DNA of 64,000 nt from VAZQ01 sp963835165 (GTDB lineage Bacteria > Pseudomonadota > Alphaproteobacteria > Rhizobiales > Xanthobacteraceae): NCBI GenBank assembly GCA_963835165.1, contig CAWIGD010000082.1, forward strand, positions 12,770 through 76,769, written 5' to 3'. The translations under genes and the position numbers were made by a program. Each line of letters begins with the position of its first letter. Position 1 is the stretch's first letter. The notes below the pieces were generated by a model. It had not been told where the DNA came from. It was given only the letters and a program-made list of their open reading frames with translations, and ran no database searches. This document shows positions 10,096-19,679 of the stretch, one piece after another.

Positions 10096-10661
10096 AGCGC
10101 ACGGCCGTCGTCGCACCGTCTGCCAGGGGCATCCTCGATCCGCGCACGGGCAAGCCCGTGGGCGCGGATGACCGTTTCTTTTCCGGCTTGAACGATCAGC
10201 TCTCGGACAAGGGCTTCCTCGTCGCCGTGAGCGACGATCTCGTCACCTGGGCGCGCACCGGCTCGCTGATGTGGATGACTTTCGGTCTGGCCTGCTGTGC
10301 GGTCGAGATGATGCAGATGTCGATGCCGCGCTATGACGCCGAGCGCTTCGGTTTTGCGCCGCGAGGGTCGCCCCGGCAGTCCGACGTGATGATCGTAGCC
10401 GGCACGCTCACGAACAAGATGGCGCCCGCGCTGCGCAAAGTCTACGACCAGATGCCGGAGCCGCGTTACGTCATTTCGATGGGCTCGTGCGCCAACGGCG
10501 GCGGTTATTACCATTATTCCTACTCGGTCGTGCGCGGCTGCGACCGTATCGTGCCGGTCGACATCTATGTGCCCGGCTGCCCTCCGACCGCCGAAGCGCT
10601 GCTCTACGGCGTCATGTTGCTGCAGAAAAAGATCCGCCGCACCGGCACGATCGAGCGCTGA
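10086..10661 (+). CDS. nuoB: NADH-quinone oxidoreductase subunit B
   Basis: NuoB carries the terminal iron-sulfur cluster N2 that hands electrons to quinone at the junction of the peripheral and membrane arms. The 191 residues include the ligands Cys70 and Cys71 in LACCAVEM, Cys135 in GSCANGGG and Cys165 in PGCPPTAEAL. The start at 10086 is supported by AAAGGAG eight bases upstream, inside the end of nuoA, showing translational coupling. The N-terminal 40 residues are a variable alphaproteobacterial extension. Confidence 0.97.
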   Translation: MGLERTAVVAPSARGILDPRTGKPVGADDRFFSGLNDQLSDKGFLVAVSDDLVTWARTGSLMWMTFGLACCAVEMMQMSMPRYDAERFGFAPRGSPRQSDVMIVAGTLTNKMAPALRKVYDQMPEPRYVISMGSCANGGGYYHYSYSVVRGCDRIVPVDIYVPGCPPTAEALLYGVMLLQKKIRRTGTIER

Positions 10662-10674
10662 TGGATTTCGCGTT

Positions 10675-11289
10675 ATGGATGAAACGCTCGACAAACTCGG
10701 CGAGATCATCGCCGGCGCGCTGCCGGGCTCGATCACGAGCCGTTCGGTGGCGAACGGCGAGTTGACGATCCACGCAGTCGCTGGCGACATCGTGAAGCTC
10801 GCAACCTTCCTGCGCGACGACGAGCGCTGCCAGTTCCTGAGCTTGCTCGACGTCACGGCGATCGACTGGCCGGGGCGCGAGCGGCGCTTCGACGTTGTCT
10901 ATCATCTGCTCTCACCCAAGCAGAACCTGCGCATCCGGGTGAAGCTCGAGGTCGATGAGAAGACGCCTGTCGCCTCGATCATCGACGTCTTTCCGGGCGC
11001 CAACTGGTTCGAGCGCGAGACCTACGATCTGTACGGGGTCGTCTTCACCGGCCATCCGGATATGCGCCGGCTCCTCACCGATTACGGTTTCGAGGGCCAT
11101 CCGCTGCGCAAGGATTTTCCGCTCACCGGGTTCGTCGAGGTGCGTTACGACGACGAGCAGAAGCGCGTCGTATACGAGAAGGTGAGCCTCACCCAGGAAT
11201 TCCGCAATTTCGATTTCCTCTCGCCGTGGGAAGGTCCGGGCTACAGCCTGCCGGGAGACGAGAAGGCCACGAGCGGGAAGGGATCGTGA
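10675..11289 (+). CDS. nuoC: NADH-quinone oxidoreductase subunit C
   Basis: This 30-kDa-type peripheral subunit of complex I helps form the quinone-binding module with NuoD. The chain is 204 residues. It contains the family signature ERETYDLYGVVFTGHPDMRR and the conserved GFEGHPLRKDFPLTG. The start at MDETLDKLGEI (10675) aligns with family N-termini; an earlier ATG at 10661 is in another frame. NuoC and NuoD are separate genes here, as usual in alphaproteobacteria, not fused as in E. coli. Confidence 0.95.
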   Translation: MDETLDKLGEIIAGALPGSITSRSVANGELTIHAVAGDIVKLATFLRDDERCQFLSLLDVTAIDWPGRERRFDVVYHLLSPKQNLRIRVKLEVDEKTPVASIIDVFPGANWFERETYDLYGVVFTGHPDMRRLLTDYGFEGHPLRKDFPLTGFVEVRYDDEQKRVVYEKVSLTQEFRNFDFLSPWEGPGYSLPGDEKATSGKGS

Positions 11290-11348
11290 AATGAAGGGCC
11301 CGGCGAGTAGCGAATGGTCGTTGCCCGCCGTCGGAGCGAGTTGAACTC

Positions 11349-12540
11349 ATGGCCGACACGGAGCTGCGCAATTTCACCATCAATTTCGGGCCCGCAGCAC
11401 CCGGCCGCGCACGGCGTCTTGCGCCTGGTGCTGGAGCTCGACGGCGAGGTGGTCGAGCGCGTCGATCCGCATATCGGGTTGTTGCATCGTGGCACCGAGA
11501 AACTGATCGAAGCCAAGACCTACCTGCAGGCGATCCCGTATTTCGACCGGCTCGACTATGTCGCGCCGATGAATCAGGAGCATGCCTTCTGCCTCGCGGC
11601 CGAGAAACTGCTGCGGCTTACGGTGCCCAAGCGCGCGCAACTGATCCGCGTGCTCTATTGCGAGATCGGCCGGCTGTTGTCGCATCTCCTCAACGTGACC
11701 ACACAGGCCATGGACGTTGGCGCCCTCACGCCGCCGCTATGGGGTTTTGAGGAACGCGAAAAGCTCATGGTGTTCTACGAGCGTGCGTCCGGCAGCCGCA
11801 TGCACGCGGCCTACTTCCGCGTCGGCGGCGTGCACCAGGATCTGCCGCCGAAGCTCATCGACGACATCTGGGCGTTCTGCGACCCGTTCCTCAAGGTCTG
11901 CGACGATCTCGAAGATCTGCTGACCGGCAACCGCATCTTCAAGCAGCGCAACGTCGACATCGGCGTGGTCACGCTCGCCGACGCCTGGGCGTGGGGTTTT
12001 TCCGGCGTAATGGTGCGCGGATCGGGTGCGGCGTGGGATCTGCGTAAAGCGCAACCCTATGAGTGCTACTCCGAGCTCGATTTCGACATTCCGATCGGCA
12101 AGAACGGCGACAATTACGACCGCTACTGCATCCGCATGGAAGAGATGCGCCAATCCATCGGCATCATGAAACAGTGCCTGGAGAAGCTGCGCTCGGATGA
12201 AGGGCGCGGGCCGGTGACGGTCGACGACCACAAGATCGTTCCCCCCAAGCGTGCAGAGATGAAGCGCTCCATGGAAGCGCTCATTCATCATTTCAAGCTC
12301 TATACCGAGGGCTTCCACGTTCCCGCCGGCGAGGTCTACGCCGCGGTCGAGGCGCCCAAGGGCGAATTCGGCGTCTATCTGATCGCCGATGGCACCAACA
12401 AACCGTACAAGTGCCATATCCGGGCGCCGGGTTTCGCGCATCTCCAAGCGATGGATTTTCTCTGCAAGGGATACATGCTCGCCGATGTGTCGGCGATCCT
12501 CGGCTCGCTTGATATCGTGTTCGGGGAGGTTGACCGCTGA
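11349..12540 (+). CDS. nuoD: NADH-quinone oxidoreductase subunit D, one extra base near codon 15
   Basis: This 49-kDa-type subunit lines the quinone pocket with NuoB. The start MADTELRNFTINFGP (11349) and the rest from QHPAAHGVLRLVLELDGE lie in different frames. CCC at 11391-11393 reads as CC in a normal gene; removing one C gives a continuous 396-residue protein. Landmarks further on are DPHIGLLHRGTEKLIE, YDRLDYVAPMNQEH, GSRMHAAYFRVGGVHQDLP and the terminal LGSLDIVFGEVDR. The stop shares a base with the nuoE start. The rest is intact, so a sequence error is likelier than a null gene. Confidence 0.93.
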
Positions 12541-13289
12541 TGGCCGTCCGCCGCCTCGCCGAGCCCGCACTTCAGCCCAAGAGCTTCGCCTTCACGGCGG
12601 AGAACCTCGATTGGGCCAAGGACCAGATCGCCAAATATCCGGAAGGCCGGCAGGCGTCTGCGATCCTCCCGATCCTGTGGCGCGCGCAGGAGCAGGCCGG
12701 CGGCTGGCTGCCGCAGAAGGCGATCGAGCACGTCGCGGCCCTTCTCGGCATGCCCAAGATCCGCGCGCTCGAAGTCGCAACCTTCTACACCATGTTCAAT
12801 CTGGAGCCGGTTGGAAAATTCCACGTCCAGCTCTGCGGCACCACACCTTGCGTGCTGCGAGGGGCGGACAAGCTGATCAAGCTCTGCCACGACCGGATCG
12901 GCGAGCAACTGCACGTCACCGCGGACGGCAAGCTTTCGTGGGTCGAGGTCGAGTGTCTTGGCGCCTGCGTCAACGCGCCGGTCGCCCAGATCAATTTCGA
13001 TTACTACGAGGATCTGAGCCCGGAGAGCTTCACCACGCTGCTCGCCGACCTCGTTGGCGGCAAGCAGGTCAAGCCCGGCCCGCAGGTCGACCGTCAACTG
13101 TCCGCGCCCATGGGCGGCGCGACCACGCTCACCGATCCCAGCCTTTATGCGCGCCGGAGCGCGGGGCAGGGGCTGCAGCCGGCGCTGCGCGACGCCGACG
13201 CCAAGACGCCTGGGGAGGCCGCGAACCTGCGCGAAGCGCCGGCGCCGAAACCTCCGGCGGCTGATTCATCCGCAAGCGGAAAGTCGTGA
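12540..13289 (+). CDS. nuoE: NADH-quinone oxidoreductase subunit E
   Basis: This 24-kDa-type subunit of the NADH dehydrogenase module carries the [2Fe-2S] cluster N1a. Ligands Cys99 and Cys104 (QLCGTTPC) and Cys139 and Cys143 (CLGAC) are all present. The thioredoxin-like core ends near residue 185. A 65-residue Ala/Pro-rich tail follows, typical of alphaproteobacteria and of low conservation. The start ATG overlaps the nuoD stop (TGATG) and the stop overlaps the nuoF start in the same way. Confidence 0.96.
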   Translation: MAVRRLAEPALQPKSFAFTAENLDWAKDQIAKYPEGRQASAILPILWRAQEQAGGWLPQKAIEHVAALLGMPKIRALEVATFYTMFNLEPVGKFHVQLCGTTPCVLRGADKLIKLCHDRIGEQLHVTADGKLSWVEVECLGACVNAPVAQINFDYYEDLSPESFTTLLADLVGGKQVKPGPQVDRQLSAPMGGATTLTDPSLYARRSAGQGLQPALRDADAKTPGEAANLREAPAPKPPAADSSASGKS

Positions 13290-14591
13290 TGCTCCAGGAC
13301 AAGGACCGCATTTTCACCAATCTCTACGGGCTCCACGACTGGGGCCTCGAAGGTGCGCGGGCGCGCGGCGCCTGGGACGGCACCAAGGCCATGCTGGAGA
13401 AGGGCCGCGACTGGATCATCAACGAGGTGAAGGCCTCAGGACTGCGCGGGCGCGGGGGCGCCGGTTTCCCGACCGGACTCAAATGGTCGTTCATGCCCAA
13501 GCAGTCGGACGGACGGCCGCAGTATCTCGTGGTCAACGCCGACGAATCCGAGCCCGGCACCTGCAAGGATCGCGAGATCATGCGGCACGACCCGCATCTC
13601 CTGGTCGAGGGCTGCCTGATCGCCGCCTTCGCCATGAATGCGAACCACTGCTACATCTATATTCGCGGCGAATTCATCCGCGAGCGCGAACGTCTGCAGG
13701 CGGCAGTGGATCAGGCCTATGAGGCTCGTCTCATCGGCAAGGACAACGTCCACGGCTTTCCTTTCGATGTCGTGGTCCATCACGGCGCCGGCGCCTATAT
13801 CTGCGGCGAGGAGACGGCGCTGCTCGAAAGCCTCGAAGGCAAGAAGGGGCAGCCGCGCCTGAAGCCGCCGTTCCCGGCCAATGTCGGGCTCTACGGCTGT
13901 CCGACCACGGTCAACAATGTCGAATCGATCGCGGTGGTGCCCGACATCCTGCGGCGCGGCGCTGCCTGGTTCGCCGGCATCGGGCGGCCCAACAATACCG
14001 GCACGAAGCTGTTCTGCATCTCCGGCCACGTGCAGAAGCCCTGTACCGTCGAAGAAGCGATGGGCATTCCGTTGCGCGAATTGGTCGACACCCATGCCGG
14101 CGGCGTCCTCGGCGGCTGGAACAACCTGCTCGCCGTCATTCCCGGCGGCTCCTCGATGCCGCTCATCCCCGCCAATGAATGCGATCAGCCTGCTGATGGA
14201 TTTCGACGGTTGCCGGGAGCACAAATCCGCGCTCGGCACCGCGGCCGTGATCGTCATGGACCGGTCGACCGACATCATTCGTGCGATGGCGCGCATCTCG
14301 TATTTCTACAAGCACGAGAGCTGCGGCCAGTGCACGCCGTGCCGGGAGGGCATGGGTTGGATGTGGCGGGTGCTCACCCGCATGGCGGAAGGCCGCGCGC
14401 ACAAGCGCGAAATCGACATGCTGATGGAAGTCACCACCCAGATCGAAGGTCACACCATTTGCGCCTTCGGTGACGGCGCCGCTTGGCCGGTGCAAGGCCT
14501 CCTGCGCCACTTCCGGCACGAGATCGAGCAGCGCATCGACGACTATGCGGCGAACCCGCACCCGGAGCCGGTGCGGGTGGCGGCGGAGTGA
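13289..14591 (+). CDS. nuoF: NADH-quinone oxidoreductase subunit F, one extra base in the 3' third
   Basis: NuoF binds NADH and FMN and carries the [4Fe-4S] cluster N3; it is the electron entry point of complex I. Visible motifs are the nucleotide-binding GLRGRGGAGFPTGLKW, NADESEPGTCKDRE (FMN) and YICGEETALLESLEG. After LIPANECDQ the frame breaks. Removing one C of CC at 14189-14190 restores LLMDFDG and continues to ESCGQCTPCREG, the cluster ligands. The repaired protein is 433 residues, the normal size. GTG at 13286 is an alternative start directly ahead of the chosen ATG. Confidence 0.93.
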
Positions 14592-14713
14592 CGACAATGG
14601 CAGCGCCGACCAGATTTTGCCGGTTGCCGCCGTGCGGCCGAAGCGCACCGGCTGCACGTCACCGACAGCCTGAACCTGCTCGGCGCGCTCGCGTTTCTGA
14701 TCGGAGCCGAGCG

Positions 14714-15029
14714 ATGAAACTTTATCAACACAAGGAGCAGCCTCGAGGTCGGCAAGTCCGACCTGTCGGGATCGGTGTTCGAGGACGTGAACATGTCCGG
14801 CGGCACGCTCCACAACGTCAACCTGTCGGCTGCGTCGATTCGACGACCTCAACATGTCGGGCTGGCGCGTGCACCCCGTCAATCTATCGGGCCTGCGTTC
14901 GACCAAGGCCAACCTTGCCGGCGCCTCGATCGTGGACAGCCGGTACGACGGCATGACGATCGACGGAATTCCGGTCACCGCGCTGATCGCAGCTTACAAG
15001 GCGCAGAAGCCGCCAGGACTGACGGATGA
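14714..15029 (+). pseudogene. Pentapeptide-repeat protein, interrupted by frameshifts (between nuoF and nuoG)
   Basis: A short repeat protein is spread over all three frames. It begins MKLYQHKEQ at an ATGA overlap (14714). Removing one C at 14741-14742 restores LEVGKSDLSGS, then VFEDVNMSGGTLHNVNLSA. Skipping one base near 14838 restores FDDLNMSGWRV, followed by ANLAGASIVDSRYDGMTIDG and PVTALIAAYKAQKPPG. The A(N/D)L-x-x pattern is typical of pentapeptide right-handed beta helices. The natural stop is either 15020-15022 or 15027-15029, the latter overlapping the nuoG start. Bases 14592-14713 carry a further short open frame ending LLGALAFLIGAER, too short and broken to name. Role in complex I unknown. 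Confidence 0.6.
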
Positions 15030-17102
15030 CCAAGCTTATTGTCGACGGCAAAGAGATCGACGTCCCGCCGGCCTACACGCTGCTGCAGGCGTGCGAGGCC
15101 GGCGGCGCGGAGATCCCGCGCTTCTGCTTCCATGAACGCCTCTCGATCGCAGGCAATTGCCGGATGTGCCTGGTCGAGCTGAAAGGTTCGCCCAAGCCGG
15201 TGGCCTCATGCGCCTGGGCGGTGCGCGACTGCCGTCCCGGCCCCAACGGCGAGCCGCCCGAGGTGAACACCAAGACGCCGATGGTGCGCAAGGCACGCGA
15301 AGGCGTGATGGAGTTCTTGCTGATCAATCATCCGCTCGATTGCCCGATCTGCGACCAGGGCGGGGAATGCGACCTGCAGGACCAGGCCATGGCCTATGGC
15401 GTGGATTCCAGCCGCTTCAAGGAGAACAAGCGCGCGGTCGAAGACAAGTATGTCGGGCTTCTGGTCAAGACCATCATGAATCGCTGCATTCACTGCACGC
15501 GCTGCGTGCGGTTCATGACCGAAGTCGCGGGCGTGCCGGAACTCGGGGCCATCGGTCGCGGCGAGGATACCGAGATCACGACCTACCTCGAACAGGCGAT
15601 GACCTCGGAATTGCAGGGCAACGTGGTCGATCTTTGTCCGGTCGGCGCGCTGACCTCCAAGCCCTACGCCTTCGCCGCGCGGCCATGGGAGCTGGACAAG
15701 ACCGAGTTGGTCGATGTCATGGACGCGGTCGGCTCGGCTATCCGCATCGATACGCGCGGGCGCGAGGTCATGCGCATCCTTCCGCGCGTCAACGACGATG
15801 TGAACGAGGAGTGGATTTCCGACAAGACCCGCCACGTCGTCGACGGCCTGCGCGCCCAGCGCCTCGACCAACCCTACGTTCGCGAGGACGGCCAGCTCTA
15901 TCCAGCCTCGTGGCGGGATGCATTCGATGCCATCGCCGCGAGGGTCAAGCAGACCAACCCGAGGCGTATGGGTGCCATTGTCGGCGATCTCGCAGCAGTC
16001 GAGGAAATCTTCGCGCTCAAGGACCTGATGACGCGGCTCGAGGTCGCCAACCTCGACTGCCGGCAGGATGGTGCCGCGCTCGATCCAAAATGGGGGAGGG
16101 CGAGCTACCTCTTCAACGCGACCATTGCCGGCATCGAGAAAGCCGACGCATTGCTGATCGTCGGCTCCAATCCGCGGCGCGAAGCCGCCGTGCTCAACGC
16201 ACGTATCCGCAAGCGCTGGCGCACCGGTGCGATTCCCATCGGCATGATCGGCGAGCGGGTCGATCTCACCTATCCTTACGACTACCTCGGCGCGGGGCCG
16301 CAGACCCTGGCGGATGTCGCGAGCGGCGCCCACGAGTTCGGCCAGGTGCTGAAGCAAGCCGAGCATCCGCTGGTGATCGTCGGCATGGGCGCGCTGGCGC
16401 GGCCGGACGGCGCGGCCGTCGCCTCGCTCGCTGCGCGCGCGGCGCAAGGGCGTGGGTACGGCGGGCTGGAACGGCTATTCGGTCTTGCACACGGCGGCAT
16501 CACGGGTCGGGGCGCTCGACGTCGGCTTCGTGCCCGGTACGGGCGGCCGCAACGCCCAAGAGATGGCGGTTTCCGGCGCGCTCGATGTGGTGTTCCTGCT
16601 GGGGGCTGATGAGATCGAGATCGCGCCCGGTGCCTTCGTCGTTTATGTCGGAGCGCACGGCGATCGGGGCGCGCACCGTGCCGACGTCATCCTTCCGGGC
16701 GCGGCCTATCCGGAGAAATCCGGTATTTACGTCAACACCGAAGGACGCGTGCAGATGGCCGGCCGTGCGTCGTTCCCGCCGGGAGAGGCGCGCGAAGACT
16801 GGGCGATCCTGCGCGCGCTTTCGGACGTGCTCGGGCGCAAGCTTCCATACAACTCGCTCGCCCAATTGCGCCAGTCGCTGTTCAAGGCGCATCCCCATCT
16901 GCAGCGCGCCGATCAGGTTGCGCCGGGCGACGGCGCGGACATCACGGCGCTTGCCGGGCGTGGCGGAAGCCTGGAAAAAGCCGTGTTCGGCTCCGCGATC
17001 GAAGACTTCTACCTCACAAATCCGATCGCGCGGGCGTCCGTCATCATGGCGGAATGCTCGGTGCTCGCCGAGGGCCGCAGCGCCCTCACCGCGGCGGAGT
17101 AG
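15026..17102 (+). CDS. nuoG: NADH-quinone oxidoreductase subunit G, one extra base in the 3' third
   Basis: This largest peripheral subunit of complex I conducts electrons through several iron-sulfur clusters. The N-terminus is ferredoxin-like (PRFCFHERLSIAGNCRMC), followed by the His-ligated cluster HPLDCPICDQGGECDLQD and CIHCTRCVRF. The molybdopterin-type domain begins near residue 220. The frame breaks near 16447-16452, where AARAAQG is followed in the next frame by GTAGWNGYSVLH; with one base removed the protein is 691 residues, normal for the family. Its ATG overlaps the end of the pentapeptide gene. Confidence 0.93.
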
Positions 17103-17107
17103 CCGAC

Positions 17108-18133
17108 ATGGCCGAATTGTGGACCGACTATATTTGGCCGCTGCTCATCATCGTCGCGGAGAGCGTGCTTTTGCTCGTCCTGCTCCTCATCGTCACCGCT
17201 TATGTGCTCTACGCCGATCGCAAGATCTGGGCAGCGGTGCAGATCAGGCGCGGCCCCAACGTGGTCGGTCCCTGGGGCTTGCTGCAATCGTTCGCCGATC
17301 TTCTCAAGTTCATCGTCAAGGAGCCGATCATACCCGCCGGTGCCAACAAGGGCGTGTTTCTGCTGGCCCCCCTAGTCACCGCGGTACTTGCGCTCTCCGC
17401 CTGGGCGGTGATCCCGGTGAACGCCGAATGGGCAATTGCCGATCTCAATATCGGAGTTCTCTACATTTTCGCGATCTCCTCCCTGATGGTCTACGGCGTG
17501 ATCATGGCGGGGTGGTCGTCGAACTCCAAATACCCATTCCTGTCGTCGCTGCGCTCGGCGGCGCAGATGGTTTCGTACGAAGTGTCCATCGGTTTCGTCA
17601 TCATCACCGTCCTGCTGTGCGCAGGCTCGCTGAATCTGTCCGCGATCGTCGAGGCGCAGGACGGCAATTGGGGAATGTTCAATTGGTATTGGCTGCCGCT
17701 GTTTCCGATGTTCGTGATCTTCTTCATCTCAGCGCTTGCCGAAACCAATCGCCCTCCCTTCGACCTGGTGGAAGCCGAATCCGAACTGGTCGCGGGCTAT
17801 GCGGTGGAATATTCCGCGACCCCGTTCCTGCTGTTCTTCCTCGGCGAGTACATCGCCATTCTCACGATGTGCGCCATGGCGACCATCCTGTTTCTCGGCG
17901 GCTGGCTGCCGCCGTTTCCGGTGGCGCCGTTCATCTGGGTCCCGGGCGTCATCTGGTTCGCGCTCAAATGCATGTTCATGTTCTTCATGTTCGCCATGGT
18001 GAAGGCCATCGTTCCGCGCTACCGCTACGACCAGCTCATGCGGCTGGGCTGGAAGGTGTTCCTGCCGCTTTCGCTTGCGATGGTCGCGATCGTCGCGGGC
18101 GTCTTGCAGTATTCGGCGCTGGTGCCGAGATGA
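17108..18133 (+). CDS. nuoH: NADH-quinone oxidoreductase subunit H
   Basis: This eight-helix membrane subunit connects the peripheral arm to the proton-pumping arm and contributes to the quinone tunnel. It is 341 residues. Family signatures are ADRKIWAAVQIRRGPNVVGP in the first cytoplasmic loop and ALAETNRPPFDLVEAESELV in the conserved acidic loop. The start MAELWTDYIW at 17108, six bases after the nuoG stop, fits family N-termini; upstream in-frame codons lie within nuoG. No frame problem is seen. Confidence 0.97.
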   Translation: MAELWTDYIWPLLIIVAESVLLLVLLLIVTAYVLYADRKIWAAVQIRRGPNVVGPWGLLQSFADLLKFIVKEPIIPAGANKGVFLLAPLVTAVLALSAWAVIPVNAEWAIADLNIGVLYIFAISSLMVYGVIMAGWSSNSKYPFLSSLRSAAQMVSYEVSIGFVIITVLLCAGSLNLSAIVEAQDGNWGMFNWYWLPLFPMFVIFFISALAETNRPPFDLVEAESELVAGYAVEYSATPFLLFFLGEYIAILTMCAMATILFLGGWLPPFPVAPFIWVPGVIWFALKCMFMFFMFAMVKAIVPRYRYDQLMRLGWKVFLPLSLAMVAIVAGVLQYSALVPR

Positions 18134-18145
18134 TGGGGGAGCGGC

Positions 18146-18391
18146 ATGATCGATTTGTCGCTTGCCGGCCTCCTGGGAGCGTTCCTGGGCACTGTGGCGG
18201 CGGCAGTGGCCTACGGACCCCTTGTGGCATTCGCCGAGCGCAGCTTCTGGCCGCGCGATCCCGCCGCGAGCGCGGAGGAACGCAGCGCATTCGATCGGGA
18301 GATTCCCCTGCTGCGCCGGGCAGTGCTTGCGGTCGACATCATTGCGCTCGCCAGCCTCGGCTATTGGCTCGGGCAGATGATCGGGGGCTGA
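18146..18391 (+). CDS. Small membrane protein encoded between nuoH and nuoI
   Basis: This 81-residue protein of unknown function has two predicted membrane helices, at about 5-30 (LAGLLGAFLGTVAAAVAYGP) and 60-78 (VLAVDIIALASLGYWLGQ). A charged linker between them contains SFWPRDPAASAEERS. GGGGAG lies six bases before the ATG. It is 12 bases after nuoH and 43 before nuoI, so it should be co-transcribed with complex I genes. An accessory or assembly role for complex I is a positional inference only. It does not match any of the 14 core subunits. Confidence 0.75.
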   Translation: MIDLSLAGLLGAFLGTVAAAVAYGPLVAFAERSFWPRDPAASAEERSAFDREIPLLRRAVLAVDIIALASLGYWLGQMIGG

Positions 18392-18434
18392 TCGAGATGC
18401 CGTGGCAGGACGTTCTGCCCGAAAGGATGACACC

Positions 18435-18923
18435 ATGAAGTTGGACCGGGCCGCCCGCTCGCTGTTTCTGGAGGAGTTCGTATCGGGCTTCGTGCTCGCG
18501 ATGCGTTACTTCTTCAAGCCGAAGCCGACGCTCAACTATCCGTTCGAGAAGGGGCCGATTTCGCCGCGCTTTCGCGGCGAGCACGTGTTGCGCCGCTATC
18601 CCAACGGCGAGGAACGCTGCATCGCCTGCAAGCTGTGCGAGGCGATCTGCCCGGCGCAGGCCATTACGATCGAGGCCGGACCACGCCGAAACGACGGCAC
18701 GCGCCGGACCACGCGCTACGACATCGATATGGTCAAATGCATCTATTGCGGGCTTTGCCAGGAGGCCTGCCCGGTCGATGCCATCGTGGAAGGGCCGAAC
18801 TTCGAGTTCGCCACCGAGACGCGCGAGGAGCTTTACTTCGACAAGGAGCGCCTGCTTGCGAACGGTGACCGCTGGGAGCGCGAGGTCGCCAAGAATATCG
18901 CGCTCGATGCGCCGTATCGGTGA
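18435..18923 (+). CDS. nuoI: NADH-quinone oxidoreductase subunit I
   Basis: This 8Fe ferredoxin-type subunit carries clusters N6a and N6b, linking NuoG to NuoB. The two ligand sets are Cys62/65/68/72 (CIACKLCEAICP) and Cys102/105/108/112 (CIYCGLCQEACP). The 162-residue length is normal. The ATG at 18435 follows GAAAGGA and starts MKLDRAARSLFLEEFVSG, as in related proteins. The tail ELYFDKERLLANGDRWE is also conserved. Confidence 0.97.
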   Translation: MKLDRAARSLFLEEFVSGFVLAMRYFFKPKPTLNYPFEKGPISPRFRGEHVLRRYPNGEERCIACKLCEAICPAQAITIEAGPRRNDGTRRTTRYDIDMVKCIYCGLCQEACPVDAIVEGPNFEFATETREELYFDKERLLANGDRWEREVAKNIALDAPYR

Positions 18924-18952
18924 GGGACATGAGACACGACAACGGCCAATCG

Positions 18953-18979
18953 CCTCATCCTGAGGAGCGCCGGCCGCTC
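18953..18979. repeat. Short double-palindrome element between nuoI and nuoJ
   Basis: CCTCA (18953-18957) and TGAGG (18961-18965) form one palindrome; GAGCG (18965-18969) and CGCTC (18975-18979) form a second that touches it. A CCTCATCCTGAGGAGC core is, to my recollection, a common intergenic repeat in Bradyrhizobium-type genomes. It fills part of the 121-base nuoI-nuoJ gap, the longest clean spacer in the operon. Confidence 0.4.
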
Positions 18980-19044
18980 TCGGATAAATCCGGCCTGGGT
19001 TGCGCGCCTTGCGGGGCGGCGGGCCTGTCCGCGGGGACATACGC

Positions 19045-19659
19045 ATGATTTTCCCCGCGGTCTTCTTCTATCTTTTCGCCGGCGTGTGCATCGCCGCGGC
19101 CTTCATGGTGATCGCGTCGAAGAACCCCGTGCATTCGGTGCTGTTTCTGATTCTCGCCTTCGTCAACGCCGCCGGGCTGTTCATCCTCATGGGCGCGGAG
19201 TTCCTGGCGATGATCCTCGTCATCGTCTATGTCGGCGCGGTCCTGGTGCTGTTCCTGTTCGTGGTGATGATGCTCGACGTCGATTTCGCCGAATTGCGTC
19301 AGGGCTTCCTGCAATATCTGCCGATCGGCGCGTTTCTCGGCATCATGGTCCTCACCGAGCTGGTGCTGGTGGTGGGCACCTGGGCGATCGGCCCCGACGT
19401 GGAACATGCGATCACGTCGCCGATCCCGCCGATCGCCAGAATGCTCAATGCCGAGGCGCTCGGGCATGTGCTGTACACGCAGTATATCTATTTCTTCCAG
19501 GCCGCAGGCGTCGTGCTGCTGGTGGCAATGATCGGCGCAATCGTGTTGACGCTGCGCCACAAGCCCAACATCAAGCGCCAGAACATCGCGGAACAGGTCG
19601 CGCGCACCAAGGCGACGGCCATCGATATCGTCAAGGTGCGGCCCGGCCAGGGTCTGTAG
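19045..19659 (+). CDS. nuoJ: NADH-quinone oxidoreductase subunit J
   Basis: This membrane-arm subunit of complex I has five helices. The 204 residues begin MIFPAVFFYLFAGVCIA and contain KNPVHSVLFLILAFVNAAGLF and the pi-bulge region FLAMILVIVYVGAVLVLFLFV that moves during coupling. The ATG at 19045 is preferred over an upstream in-frame codon at 19000, because the intervening residues are charged and unlike the family. A short basic tail follows the last helix. Confidence 0.95.
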   Translation: MIFPAVFFYLFAGVCIAAAFMVIASKNPVHSVLFLILAFVNAAGLFILMGAEFLAMILVIVYVGAVLVLFLFVVMMLDVDFAELRQGFLQYLPIGAFLGIMVLTELVLVVGTWAIGPDVEHAITSPIPPIARMLNAEALGHVLYTQYIYFFQAAGVVLLVAMIGAIVLTLRHKPNIKRQNIAEQVARTKATAIDIVKVRPGQGL

Positions 19660-19679
19660 GAAGCTCGCAGGGGAACGAT

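Noticed and set aside
15157..18438. 1093-codon plus-strand frame across nuoG, nuoH and nuoI
   Set aside because: Alternative frame with Arg/Gly/Ala-rich sequence; the three nuo products are read in other frames with intact motifs.
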